Source: Pyxicephalus adspersus (Eukaryota; Chordata; Amphibia; Anura; Pyxicephalidae). From it: a stretch of DNA of 64,000 nucleotides. Numbering within the stretch: position 1 is the first letter of the stretch; every line of letters starts with the position of its first letter. The stretch is from assembly GCF_032062135.1 (NCBI RefSeq), contig NC_092861.1:3397395-3461394 (forward strand), written 5' to 3'. A model generated the notes under the pieces. That model had not been told where the DNA came from, did no database searches, and saw nothing but the letters and a program-made list of their open reading frames with translations. Positions 1 to 11,060 of the stretch are shown in pieces. A program made the translations under genes and the position numbers.

Positions 1-39
1 TGAACAATAACTGTGTACTGTAGTCTTCTTCATGGGTAA

Positions 40-125
40 ATAAGGCATCCCCCTGAAAATAAGCCCTAGAGCATATTTTGGCCTTCCAAAAAAAATAAGA
101 CAGTGTCTTATCATCGGGGAAACAG
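40..125. repeat. Dispersed repeat fragment at the left edge
   Basis: Carries the phrase CCCCCTGAAAATAAGCCCTA followed by AATAAGACAGTGTCTTAT and GGGGAAACAGGG, which I recognise as an end of a common amphibian interspersed repeat. Family not identified. Confidence 0.45.
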
Positions 126-589
126 GGTATTTCCATGAGTTAAGCCTAAGAATTACAGGCCTACAATGTAAAATACATTTTCATGAAAGACAATGTACCC
201 CTTTTAGACATATAAATCCAGACAACAATGAATCTCCCAGGAGGTTATTAAATAAAGCCTTGGATGTGTAGAAAGCTTATTTTCTAATAAAGAAGCCACA
301 GCCTGAGTAGAAAAGCCTGTCCAATATGCTGCAGAGAAGAACGTTTGCTCTCTGTGAAGAAGCAGAGGTCTCTCTAAACATCCCCTGTACAAGAAAAGCT
401 GGGACTCTCCAATCAGCAGGAAGGATGGGTTTTAATGATTTATATTTCAAGCTCCTCAAGTCATAATTGTTCTCCATAGATTCCCATATTTACCTACAAT
501 AATGTCATTAATCTGGAGATGTTTCCCTTCCTTGTATTGCTATGAATATCGATACTTTGTAGAATATTTCTCTATCCTTTGTGCTTTTT
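126..589. other. No gene seen (XKR6 intron 1)
   Basis: AT-rich unremarkable sequence with only short chance frames. Confidence 0.5.
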
Positions 590-900
590 TTTTAATTTCG
601 TTTCTCTTGCAGAAATAGACTGCACAATCCCTACGCTTGGCATTTGCAGACCCCCTTCCTTTGACTTTCACTTGGATTAAGGGACTAATTGGCAGCGTAA
701 CGTGGTAAGAGCAGTGATTTAATTAAAATGCCTTTGGAAAGGTTACGCAAAGCCCGGGCAATTATACCGCGAGGATTCCGGCTCTGCATTTAGCTGAGGA
801 ATTTTTGTCTTAACCCTGTAAAGCAATCAAAGCGTTGGGATCCATGGGCACGGCGGGTGATCTCCCCTTCACAGCTCCAAGGGGAAGCCAGGGCCACATC
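590..900. promoter_or_regulatory. Candidate conserved intronic element
   Basis: A stretch free of recognisable repeats. It has several developmental-type motifs: GACTAATTGG, GATTTAATTAAAATG, CCTTTGACTTT (TCF/LEF-like) and CAATTATA. It also keeps several CpGs in an otherwise AT-rich intron. The call rests on texture only; conservation could not be tested. Confidence 0.25.
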
Positions 901-954
901 TATGCAGTGACGGCAAAGAGCCAAAGACTTTTGTGGTGAACAGATCTCCCTATT

Positions 955-1010
955 TTTTTAAGCTGGGTGGGAAGAAGCTGTAGGCCCATGTATTGTGACC
1001 TAACTTTATA
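955..1010 (+). repeat. Copy of the GCTGGGTGGGAAGAA dispersed family
   Basis: AAGCTGGGTGGGAAGAAGCT, then GTAGGC and TGTATTGTGACC, matches longer copies at 16655, 21950, 22340 and (minus) 62178. Confidence 0.55.
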
Positions 1011-1227
1011 GTATCTTTCCCCTTTTTCGGTAGAACAATTTTTTTTATTTCTAGGGGTTAGACCCACAACTCGTTTACATTTCCCTAAACATAGGGTTGG
1101 GGATAGCATAAGAAGCATTCACCTAAACTCCTGACGTTGGGACTATATTCTCCATTACATTTTCGGCACAAATTAGGCAACTGGCTGTCAATCAAGAGTA
1201 GAAGTTGTTCTTTCGTGTGGCTAGTGA

Positions 1228-1950
1228 TTTCTAATGGGGTGGCTACGTTGGAGTTCCAGGAAGGCCCTGCAATACAGGGTAGCCATTTATTAGAAGGAAG
1301 ACTCCTTTATCAGATCTTCAAAAGTAGGGGGCATTGGGGAAACTAGCAGTGGACCATCCCATGTGGCTATAGGAGGGACCAGAGGGACCTGACTTTTTAC
1401 CCTCCCTCTGACTAAAGCTGCCCATGCTGAACAGCCCCAATGGATGCTACTCCTTCTAATCTCCCCAAAGCAGAGTAGGGGCAGTGGTATATAAAAATTA
1501 TATGCCCACCCCAGCATTAGGTTTTCCGATTTCTGTGTAGGTGTTTGTTGTCACCTTCATTTTGCTCTGTGTGTTGATAAGCTCACAGGACATACAATAA
1601 ACCTTTGGGGTGGAATGGGAATAGGAAGACCCAAAGCTGGAGTAGATAATATTCGTTATTCACCACTGTGCTATACTGCATGGGAGCTGAAAGGGAGGCA
1701 AGTGGGTTAAGTCATCCCAGGTGCATGGCCCTCTTGACCAAGATTCACCCTGAAAGAACGTAAGGAGGGGGCCCCATCAAATTTATCCGATTTGTAATGG
1801 GGTGGCTACGTTGAAACACCAAGAAGACCCTGCAAGACAGTGTAGCCCTCTCATAGAAGGAAGAGTCTCTTATCAGATATTCAAAATTAGGGGTGCTTCG
1901 GGGAAACCAGAAGTGAAGCAGCCTATGTAGCTTCAGTAGGGAGCCTGGGT
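1228..1950 (+). repeat. Direct duplication of a ~145-bp segment
   Basis: 1228-1378 and 1797-1945 share GGGGTGGCTACGTTG, CCCTGCAA.ACAG.GTAGCC, AGAAGGAAGA.TC, TTATCAGAT.TTCAAAA and GGGGAAAC in the same order. This is an old tandem or segmental duplication, about 570 bp apart. No function is apparent. Confidence 0.7.
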
Positions 1951-3000
1951 CCCTTATTGTATACCGAGTTTATTCTTTCGCAGGAAGCAATGCCCTGAAA
2001 AGAGATGATACTTAATGTGTATGTAGCCCTCATTCTAATTTTCAGTAGAATTGAAGCAGTTTTCAACTTTTTTTTCATCCTCTGCCCTTGCTAGCGTAAA
2101 ATCGGTATAAAGAATTGGGTATCTGCTGAGTCACTAAAATGCCATTATTACGTCGCATCGTTTGCATCCATTTCTGCATTCTGCAGCTTTGTATTTGCAG
2201 ATGTTAAGTAAACCACTGAATGGCCACCAAATGGTAACCAAGCTTGACGACGATGGCTACATGAACGTTCTTAGCCAAACGCAGCCATTGAATTCACCCT
2301 CCTCCCACCCTGGGACCACCATACCCTATACGGATAGATTGGTAGTGACACACCAGCACCGCACGAGGCAGGGGATAACACTACTTGAAAGACTCTTGCT
2401 TTAATGTCCTGAACAATCCTATTATCACACGCTCAGCGAAGCCCCAGGCATCATTACAACTCCCAACTAATGTGTCTGTCAGTAAGTGTTAGGCTCAGAG
2501 ACATCACAACACTTGTTAGAGTCATCTTCTAGCCATGATTACGGTCTTAAGTCGTCCTAAAGAGAACCTGTCATCTCCTTACAAGAGATTTTAGAGAACC
2601 TGTCATAGACAGCTGCATATTAGTATTAACCGTTTCCCGTTTATCCAGAATATTCACGTTGCTTGAGATGTCAAATGATCAGTGATAGGAATATGAAAAT
2701 ATAGGCTTCAATGGCTGTAATGCATGTGATCAGGCACATACCAATGGGATGTACTTGAAGGCATATTAGAGTGTAAAATGACACTTGAAGACGGTCTGCT
2801 GGAGTTACTAAGAATACAATAAATGGTTTCAATTATATCATTCATTTTGTTCCTTATAACAAAAAAATTACCGTTAACTGAATGAATGATTGTGACTCTC
2901 CCAACCATTTCAGTGTATGGGTATACAGGAAGGAATCGTTCAGAGGTTGGCTACCCAAGCTATGCAACATGATATGGCCAAGAGAATGCGAACTATTATA
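1950..3000. other. No gene seen (XKR6 intron 1)
   Basis: Unremarkable intron. A short AGAGAACCTGTCAT phrase occurs twice (about 2562 and 2594) and recurs near 40110; it is a fragment of a dispersed repeat. Confidence 0.5.
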
Positions 3001-3002
3001 AA

Positions 3003-3180
3003 TGGTTGGTGTTCCCAGAAAAGGGTCTATTAATTCTCAGTCATACAAAGACAATGTAGATTTTTGTGCTCTTCCAGCCTTGTGGTCGCAGTTTGGTGAA
3101 GACCCTTTTCTGTTCCCCCATGACTGCCCCCCTGTGTACAAAGCCAGCGCCATAAAGACATGGGGTCACCATTTTGGTTT
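3003..3180 (+). pseudogene. Tc1/mariner transposase fragment
   Basis: Open for about 60 codons with the Tc1-type order: SQSYKDNVDFCALPALWSQF, GEDPFLF, then HDCPPVYKASAIKTW. The Asp of HDC aligns with the second catalytic Asp of the DDE triad. The N-terminal DNA-binding part and the third-acid region are absent. It is a dead relic; a second, more decayed piece of the same region lies at 63115-63345 on the minus strand. Confidence 0.75.
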
Positions 3181-3375
3181 TTGTAAGTCTCTATATATTT
3201 CTATCTATTTATACCTATTATGCCTAAAAGTATATATCATGAGCATATTTATGCTTAGTATAATATCATATAGGAACGTATATAATCACTTAAATGGTGT
3301 TATATTTGAATTGACATGCCCTAATCTCAGATAATAGTCTGGGATACTTGGCTACAGCCTATATTTTGTTTGATT

Positions 3376-3860
3376 CAGATATTTGTTTAAACTATACTCA
3401 TATATTCATATATATGATACAATAAAATAATAATTTTTACCAATTTAGACCAAATTACTGCAAGTGTCAAAGATCTGTTGATAAGTTGATACCCCTGAGG
3501 AAGCCTATTGGGGCGAAATGCGTCGGGTACAGCAATCAATATAAACAAATGATTGGAGATTGTATTATTTTGTATGGCAAGAAATTTACTTGATTGGTTA
3601 GATGTCTGAAGTCTAGAGCCCCTTTGGGCCAAATTGAAAAACACACCAACAAACTTCTTTTTGGTTGCGAGTTGAGTTTCTGTAGTATGTTTAAACGCCC
3701 CTTTAGGGCTATTGTAACACTATATGGATCACAAGAAAGGATTGTGACCTATTCTTTTAAACTGTTATGATTCTTGTTTATATATTGGTTATTGTTTGTT
3801 GTATTTACCAATATAATATACTGTTTTGTGACTAGAAAAACCCCGCTTTCTCTTTATTCT
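3376..3860 (+). repeat. Retroelement end, probably Penelope-like
   Basis: Contains the phrase CCCTGAGGAAGCCTATTGGG followed by CGAAATGCGTC, common in amphibian interspersed elements. It is followed by AT-rich sequence. Penelope-like elements are known to carry such motifs as hammerhead ribozymes. Boundaries are approximate and no coding part is present. Confidence 0.45.
3490..3529 (+). ncRNA. Hammerhead-ribozyme-like motif (type I, minimal stem III)
   Basis: Arranged as stem I TACCC (3490-3494), core CTGAGGA (3495-3501), stem-loop II AGCCTATTGGGGC (3502-3514), core GAAA (3515-3518), tiny stem III TGCG, TC (3523-3524), then stem I' GGGTA (3525-3529). The stem I arms are perfectly complementary and CUGANGA/GAAA/UH are all present. 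Weak points are an unpaired A before stem II, a 3-bp stem II and a U-G pair in stem III. It is probably a decayed copy from a Penelope-like element. Confidence 0.42.
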
Positions 3861-3899
3861 CATTCCTTACCCATTAGATAAGGGTTGACACCTAACTCT

Positions 3900-4854
3900 A
3901 TGAATATCTCTAACATATACCAACCACCACTGACACTTCTAAACATTTAATTACTCCCAGACATGTCCAAATTCAACTCCACCATTTACCTTCTGTTTGT
4001 CGCAGTCACCCACCAGCCAAGAACTCAAATTACATCAACCAGCAGCCGTTCCACAAAACGCCAAGAATGCAAAATGACTCCGAGCTGCAGAGAACTAATT
4101 TATCATCCCCAAACTGCAGAATATGAATGCCGGATGTGCACTTCCTAACAGAGTCCTCCTTTAGGATCCACTTCTATTACAATAAAGGCAGAATTTAGTG
4201 CATTGATTTAATGCAGAATGCAGCATTAAATCAATGACATGTATGGGGGGAAAAAACTACCGCCTACAGGGATTCATTCCCAATGCTGCATCAGGCGATG
4301 CAGATCTGACAAGGAGAAGCCATATTGTTCTCTGTGTGGAATGAACCGCTGACAATTATCTTAAGGTCTTTGCGCTTTGTGAGGGAATCTGGAAACGCAA
4401 GTAATAAAATGTCCTTGAGGAAGGACAGGCAAAGATAAATGACTATAGCATATGTGTAGATTACACCAGGCGACTTGGGATCTACTTATTGCTCCTCACC
4501 AGACGCCCTGCTGAATAAAAAGGAAACTAACTTGTTCAGGTATTGTTTCAGAATAAAAATCACTAAAACAATGCTTGCTGTTCCATATTTTAATTATTGT
4601 ACTTCACATAACTATCTGTAAAGGCGCCACCTACTGGTCGTGTGTATATCATATGTGTGTATATCGTATGTGATAAGCATTCCTTGTTCTGACTGTGGAG
4701 GGAGGCTGTATTGGGGAATTCTGATGAAATGTATACTTACAGGAGGATTGATAGATGAATGGGTAGACAGATAGATGCTTGCACTTAAAATTAATACTTC
4801 ATTTATCCTTTATAGATAACCATCTAAATTACCCTTTTACCTCTTTATAATCTA
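3900..4854. other. No gene seen (XKR6 intron 1)
   Basis: Plain sequence. Short inverted phrases near 4195-4230 (AGTGCATTGATTTAATGCAG / GCATTAAATCAATGACATG) suggest a small hairpin or MITE remnant. Confidence 0.45.
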
Positions 4855-6840
4855 CCCTCCTTCTCTCTATTTATATCCTTTCATTAGCCTTCTCCTTCTA
4901 TATATTAATATCTCTTCTCTCTCTCTCCCTCTTGAATTTTCATTCTTCTCTGTATTCTCCTCTTTCTCTTTCTCTCTCTCTCCTACCTTTTATCTTTCCA
5001 TTCCTCTCTCTCTTTGTCTCTCCATGATTTCTCCTTTCTCTCTTCTTTTTTTCTATCACTCGCCTTTTCTTTTCCTCTCTTCTCTCTCTCCCTCTTCTTT
5101 TTTTCTCTCATTCTCCATCCCTTGTCCTCCTCTATCCTTCCCTTCCTCTCACCTTCTATCCTCTTTCCCTTTCCTTTTCTTCCCCCTCCCTCCCTCCCTC
5201 CCTCCGCTCTCTTTCTTTCCCTTTCTTTTCTCTCTTCATTCTTTTCCCTATCTCTCCTCTCTTTCTCTCTCGACTATTTCTCATTTTTCTCTCTCTCTCA
5301 CTCCCTCTCCTCCATCTCTTCTTTTTACCTCTGTTTGGGGAAACCTCTCTATCCCCCTCCCTCTGCTTTTTCCTTTTCACTCTTTGTTCTTCTCTCTGTC
5401 TCTTCTCTCTCCTGGTTATTCTTCCACCTCTTTCTTTCTACCCCCCCCCCCCCGCCACTTTCTCTCTTTCCCTCTCTTCATTCTTTTCGCTCTCAATTCC
5501 TCCTCTCTATCCCACCCTTTTATCTCCTCTCTTTTTTCTTCTCACTCTCTTTCCTTCCACTTTTACTCTCCCTCTTATTATTCTCTCTCCTTCTCTGCAT
5601 TTTTATCTATCTCTATTATCTTCCTCCTTTCTCTTTGGTGTTTTTCTTTTTGTTCTCTTTCCCTCTTTTCTCGTTCTCTCTCTCCCGCTTTTCTTTTTTT
5701 CTCCCATTCCCTCTCTTTATTCTTTTTGCTTTCTTTCTACCCCTCTTCTGTCCATCTTCTCTCTTCCTCTTTTCTCCTCTCTCTCTTTCCCTTTCTTTAT
5801 TTTTTTCTTTATCTTTTCTCTTTCCTTATTCTTTTCTCTCCTCTTTCCTTCTCTCTCCATTTCTTTTTACCTCTCTTTCGTTTTCTCCCCCTCCCTCCAC
5901 TTTGTCTTTCCACCTTCTCTCTTCCTCTTTTCTTTCTCTCTGCCATTTCCCCTCCTCATTCTTTATATCTCTTCCCTTTCTTTCCATCTTCACTGTCCTT
6001 TTATTCTCTCTCTCTCTTTCCCTGTCTTTATTCCTTTCTTTCTCTTTCCTCTTTCTTCTCTTTCTCTGTCTCTTCCTCTCTTCCTTTCTACCTCTCTTCT
6101 CTCTCCACTCAATCGTTCCTTCTTCTATCTTACTCTTTTCTTTCTCCTTCCCATTTTTTCTCTTCATTCTTTTCTCATTTTATACCTCTCTTCCTTTTCT
6201 CCCTTCCTCTACTCTCTTTATTTCCATCTTCATTTCATCTTTTCTTCTCTCTCTTTCCCTTTCTTTATTCTTTTCTCTATCTCTTCTCTTTCGTCTTCAT
6301 TCATTTCTGTCCTCTTTTCCTCTCCTCTCTCCATTTCTTTTTAGCTCTTTCGCTCTCTACTTCCACTTTCTCTTTGCGTTTTCTCTCTTCCCCTTTTCTT
6401 TCCCCCTCCCATTCCAACTCCTCATTCTTTTATATCTCTTCTCTTTTCTTCCATCATCACTGTCCTTCTTTTATTCTCTCTCTCTCACTAGTTTCTTGTC
6501 ATTATTCTTTTCTTTCTTTATTCTTTTTTTTCTCTTTCTCGCTCTTCTCTTTCTACCTATCTTCTGTCTCCACTCACTCTTTCCATATTCTCTTACTCTT
6601 TTCTTTCTCCTTCCCATTTCTTCTTCTTTCCTCTGTCTTCTTTCTCTCTCTTTCTTCCTCTACTCTGTTTCTATCTAATCTCTGATGCATTATTTTCTCT
6701 CTCTTATTGCTTCTCTTCATCTCTTCTCTTTCTTCTCTTCATTCTTCTCCAGCTTCTCTTTTCCTGTCCTCTATCTGTTCTTTTGTTCCCTCCCTGTCTT
6801 CTTTTCTCTCTCTCTTCTTTTTTTTTCTCTTTTTGCCAGA
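4855..6840. repeat. Two-kilobase polypyrimidine (CT) tract
   Basis: Almost pure C/T on the plus strand for about 2 kb (TCTTTCTCTC, CCTCTTTCC and similar), with scattered single purines and a C run at 5441-5453. In the XKR6 primary transcript this is a purine-rich tract. It is open in two plus frames for more than 550 codons only because stop codons need purines. Homopurine-homopyrimidine tracts can form triplex (H-DNA) structures. Confidence 0.95.
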
Positions 6841-8340
6841 ACAGAACTCATGCACAGCTTTTTTTTTAAATGTTCACATTTTTTTTTGAAATGTTCACAT
6901 TTATGATTCTGTTGTTGTATATCATTACTTATCACAAATGTAATACTGTAGACTTTTAAACTTAGTAAAATGTCTATTTTAAACATAACACTTCCTATAG
7001 TCCTGGGTGTGCATTTAGGAAAGAATCAATACATAAAAAAGTCCAGATACAATATAATTCTATATTTCCTCTGCCTCTTTTAAAAATACAACACATTTCA
7101 GGGATTCCGAGAAACCCCCTTTCTCAGGGCTTGGTACTGCTGAAAATCTGGATACTGGACTAGTAATCATGGAGGAATCCTGGGGCGTAATTAGTCAGAT
7201 GATTGCTCCCGGTGCAGAAAGAGTAAGATACAACCTTCTCCTTTTCTCCTCGACCACATGACTCTATTTTCTGATCAATTACAGATAAACCCCCTATCAA
7301 TATGTGTGATTGATTATGAAGAAAGCCTGCAGTCAGTCTCTTCCCCAGCAAACATCATTTTCTTAGGAAACGACAACTCTAAACTTGCAGCAAAATCAAT
7401 ATGAAGCTAAAAATGGGTAATAAAACACCAGGCTTCTTCCCACTAGAAAAAAGGAAACAATGTATAATAAAAGATTTACAGTATATTTTTCTAAAGGGAT
7501 TACACAGCTGGAGAATGAAGAAAACTGGACTGCAATGTATAGCGGCACTGCGAAACCCATTCATAAGTCAACCTTCAATTCTTCGAATAGATATCAGCCA
7601 ACCACAAACTATATTAACATCAGCGGATGACTTTATTGAAATGGTTCATTATTATAATTTTTAATTGCCCCTTTTCTAGAAGTGGATTTAAACTGCAATT
7701 GTATAGAGAATTAACATCATTTTTATTTTTTAGGGGTTTTTTTGCTGATCTGTCACATTTCCTGTTATCTAAAGGGCAGCTTGAAGATTATTAATGGGAT
7801 GAAGTCTCTATTGCCTAATGTCCAAGACTGACCTAGACTTTCAAGCTAATTTACAAGCTAAATTTTTATTACATCATTTCAAGATTGGCATTAATATTAT
7901 AAAATGTATTTCCTAATAATGCACCCAGAACTACATCTCCAGAGAGTCCTTGTTCTACATACATTATATAGGCTGACTTTTTGGAGTAAAGACAGCAGCA
8001 ATTTTTGGATGGTAAAGGAGTCAGGTGATGTTCTTACTGAACATAACGCTGCTATGTGCTCATACCAAGCAAACCAGGAGGCGCTACATGTGGCTATTTC
8101 CAGAGAATGAATGGGGGCAGCAGTGAGCAGTAGAGTGCCACTCACTGCCACTAGATGTCAAATGTGCAGACACTGTTTTTTACTGGGGCTGCAGTGCAAA
8201 AGACTGAGTGGCTGGCAAGTTCTAGTCGCTGGGAGCCAAGAAGAATTGATCAACGTCAAAGTAAGGTCAGATACTGCTATCAAGGTATGGGGGTGAAAGC
8301 AGTAGCACAGTTTTGCTTGGAAAGGAATCAAGCTATGCAT
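6841..8340. other. No gene seen (XKR6 intron 1)
   Basis: AT-rich intron with only short frames; no splice-consistent coding sequence or clear repeat boundary recognised. Confidence 0.45.
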
Positions 8341-8443
8341 AGAGAGACTGTGAGGGGTAGGAAATAGGTGGAGTAGACCACCTGTAGACCAGCACAAGAC
8401 CTTTGCTTCAGTGAAATCCCAACCAAAGTTGTAGACCAGCACG

Positions 8444-8671
8444 GCTGACAACACAGGTTTTTACCAAAGCAGAGGCCTTGTGTTGTCAGCTGAAACAAAA
8501 AGCCTAACAGGTAACAGCCACAGCCTGGCCATAGTGGAAAAGCCTACACCATGCTAGGACAACACATTTCTAAACCTTAAAGGAGAAGGGTATTCTCTAG
8601 TTCTGCAAAGCAGCAGGCAGGGCTGACAACACTGGTTGGGATTTTAATGCAGCATAGGCAGTGTTGTCAGC
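8444..8671. repeat. Two successive hairpins with the same arm sequence
   Basis: GCTGACAACACA (8444-8455) pairs with TGTGTTGTCAGC (8479-8490). GCTGACAACACTG (8622-8634) pairs with CAGTGTTGTCAGC (8659-8671). Both are perfect arms with loops of about 23-24 bases, so the motif GCTGACAACAC occurs four times in alternating orientation within 230 bp. Confidence 0.75.
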
Positions 8672-9630
8672 TCATGGTTCATTGGAAGCTTGCTGGATTT
8701 ATAAAATGATCTACAAGTATTTTCTTTATACTTGTAATATACTTTGTAGCTCAGGATCATCAGTTCTCTTTTATTCCTCCTATACTGGTCTAGTGCTGGT
8801 CTCCAGCGTTGCCCATTCCTATGCTGAACAGCTGCAAACTGTTCAATGGACTTTCTACATCACAAGCAGAATTAAACTCCATCAGCTGAGCCACCCAACA
8901 CCACCAGCTGCTCTGACATAAAACAGCCATTTTTTTCCTACTGTGTGTGTGAAGAGAAATGGCAATGTCTAATGGTATAAATGGCTTAAGTAATTACTGG
9001 TTTTATTTCCAACCTTCCTCCGATGATCTGCTCCGCCATCGGAATGTAAAACAAGAGAATTATCACCCAGCCGCATCTCGGCAGAATAGGACAAACATCC
9101 AATTTGCTTCATCTATGGCTAATGTTACAGTAAGAATAATTCCAATTTGATGCGTGTTTGGAATCTGACATTGATGTCTTGGCACGGGTTCCAAACATCG
9201 AGCAGATGCTTCTTCTACAAAAACATTCACGCCTGGGAAGTTTATTTTTTTGTGTGCACGTCTCACACAATATATCAGGCACTACTACAAACTTTGCTCT
9301 TCTGATATCCATAGGAATCTGCAACCATTACCAATTGCAAATCTGCAGCAGATGGATGATACAAAAAGAGGTCTTACATCCAAAGTTAATAGTTAGAGAT
9401 CCCTCCTGATATGCATCGGCATGCCTCCACAGCCAGGTCTCACAACTTTAATCATGGATTATTACATTTATTCCCAACAGCTTTTCTCTACTCCATTTTA
9501 TTGTTTAATTTGTTGTGTCACTTCCATAGGTGAGGTGGATGTTCTTATCGGGTGTTTTCTTCTTTGTCATGTTTTTCTGTAGAACAGCCACTACACAGTT
9601 CCATTGAATGAAAACCTAAGGTTCCTCAAT
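8672..9630. other. No gene seen (XKR6 intron 1)
   Basis: No coding signal or clear repeat. 9110-9210 contains AATTCCAATTTGATGC and GTGTTTGGAATC but nothing definable. Confidence 0.45.
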
Positions 9631-9634
9631 GGCA

Positions 9635-9783
9635 AGGTTTCTCAACTCTGGGGTTGGATTCCAACCCTCAAGTCCAATTCCAAAGGGCCAGGATAATATT
9701 TTAAGTAGACAGCAGTAAATAACCAAACCAAATAACCAAAATGTGGCCACTACGAGATCCCTTGAGGACTAGAGTTGAGGAAC
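9635..9783. mobile_element. Small MITE with inverted ends
   Basis: Left end GGTTTCTCAACTCTGG and right end CTAGAGTTGAGGAACCC are inverted matches about 145 bp apart. This is hAT-like by end sequence; no intact target-site duplication was established. Confidence 0.5.
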
Positions 9784-10010
9784 CCAGCTGATAGAGGTTC
9801 CTTGCGAACCCTTGCTACAATTAGTATATCGATGGCTCACAGTACATCACTGTAGTGGTCAGAATGCCTCTTATGTTGCTGGCTAGTATAAAGAATTTCA
9901 CTCTTACAGATAGCCAAAACATTGCTGCCACTTAAACTGACCTGAGAAGCACAAATTACTCATTGCTCGAGGAAACCCTAGCAACCTCCAAGTACCTATG
10001 GTTGAGAAAT
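9774..10010 (-). mobile_element. hAT-type MITE, family 1 (minus orientation)
   Basis: Its reverse complement starts TTTCTCAACCATAGGTACTT and includes CTCGAGCAATGAG, TGGCTATCTGTAAGAGTG and TGAGCCATCGATATACTAAT. The order matches family copies at 13079, 16062, 22650 and 60466. It partly overlaps the end of the preceding element. Confidence 0.6.
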
Positions 10011-10539
10011 ACATCTCTAGTCCCTTGATGCTCATGTCCCATTGGCAGGGTATAATACTTGTTGGGTGCTTTGCAGAATGGCTACAGTATGCCAGGTCCG
10101 CTGTACTCCTATAGCCACAACTGAAACAAAGCCAGTAGTGCTAAGTGAAGTGATCTCTGCCTCAATACCTACATGGTGTCTTTAATAGACAGTGCCATAG
10201 GGGTACGTGATCGGGTAAATGAACAGGTTGAGAATGAAATGTGAGGTTAAATAACTGACTACCATTGGGGGTTAAAGTTGGGTAATGCCATCAGTTTCCA
10301 CACTGGGTGACACCAGCCCTAGTGAAACAGTTAATAGGAGGTGTTTTAAAATCAAATCCATTGCAACTGGTCACAAAAAAAATTCAACTTTTTGCTTTTA
10401 GAAAAAATACCAGGGCAGCTATATCAATGGGAATTTCAGTATATCCATTGTTTTTGAGAAATATCAATTAGCTATATCAACTGGTTTCTGGAATGGTTTT
10501 TGCAAAATAATGCATTCTTTGGTTCTACCGATACACCAC

Positions 10540-11060
10540 TGCAGGAGATTCTAATTGTATTAAAGCGTACCTAAACTCAGAATTTGCACTTCACATAAAA
10601 GGGTAGACAAACCTTTTGTGTAATGTAAAAATTCTGTTTGTTTATTTTTTTTTTAAGTCCAACACCTTTTTAAAAAAAAATTAAAAGGTGCAGCACTGCT
10701 CACTAATTCTCGGAATGAATGGGAGCGCAAAGCTTTCCGGGATACCTACGTCACGCATCCAGGGAGGCTCTTGGGTGCTCCTTCTGCGCATGCCCAAGCC
10801 GTTTCGGCAAAAAGGAAAAAAATTGCAGATCTCATGCATGCGTAGATTTTTTCCCATCTACGTCACTTGATCTCGCATCTGTTTCCGGTGACGTAGGAAG
10901 AATTCTGAAGAAGAAAAAGAGAAGATAGTGATGCCTAGCGCGCTGCCCTGACGCGGGACCCGATGGAAGAGCCCTTTGGACTGATTGACTGCTCTACGGG
11001 ATTGAAGGTTAGTTTTGATTTTTTGGTTTTGGGTGAGGTTTGAGTTCACTTCCTCTTTAA
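10540..11060 (+). repeat. Dispersed repeat with CpG-rich core
   Basis: AAAGCGTACCTAAACTCAGA is a widespread amphibian repeat phrase. It is followed by a CpG-rich body with CTACGTCACG, CTGCGCATGC and CTACGTCACTTG. Related pieces (bodies around CCCAGGAGGCT and CATTCAGTC) occur at 14325, 51960 and 61480. No coding content. Confidence 0.5.

Noticed and set aside
5014..6685. Two overlapping open frames of more than 550 codons
   Set aside because: They lie in a near-pure C/T tract, where stop codons cannot occur. The product is only Ser/Phe/Leu/Pro, and both frames are equally open.
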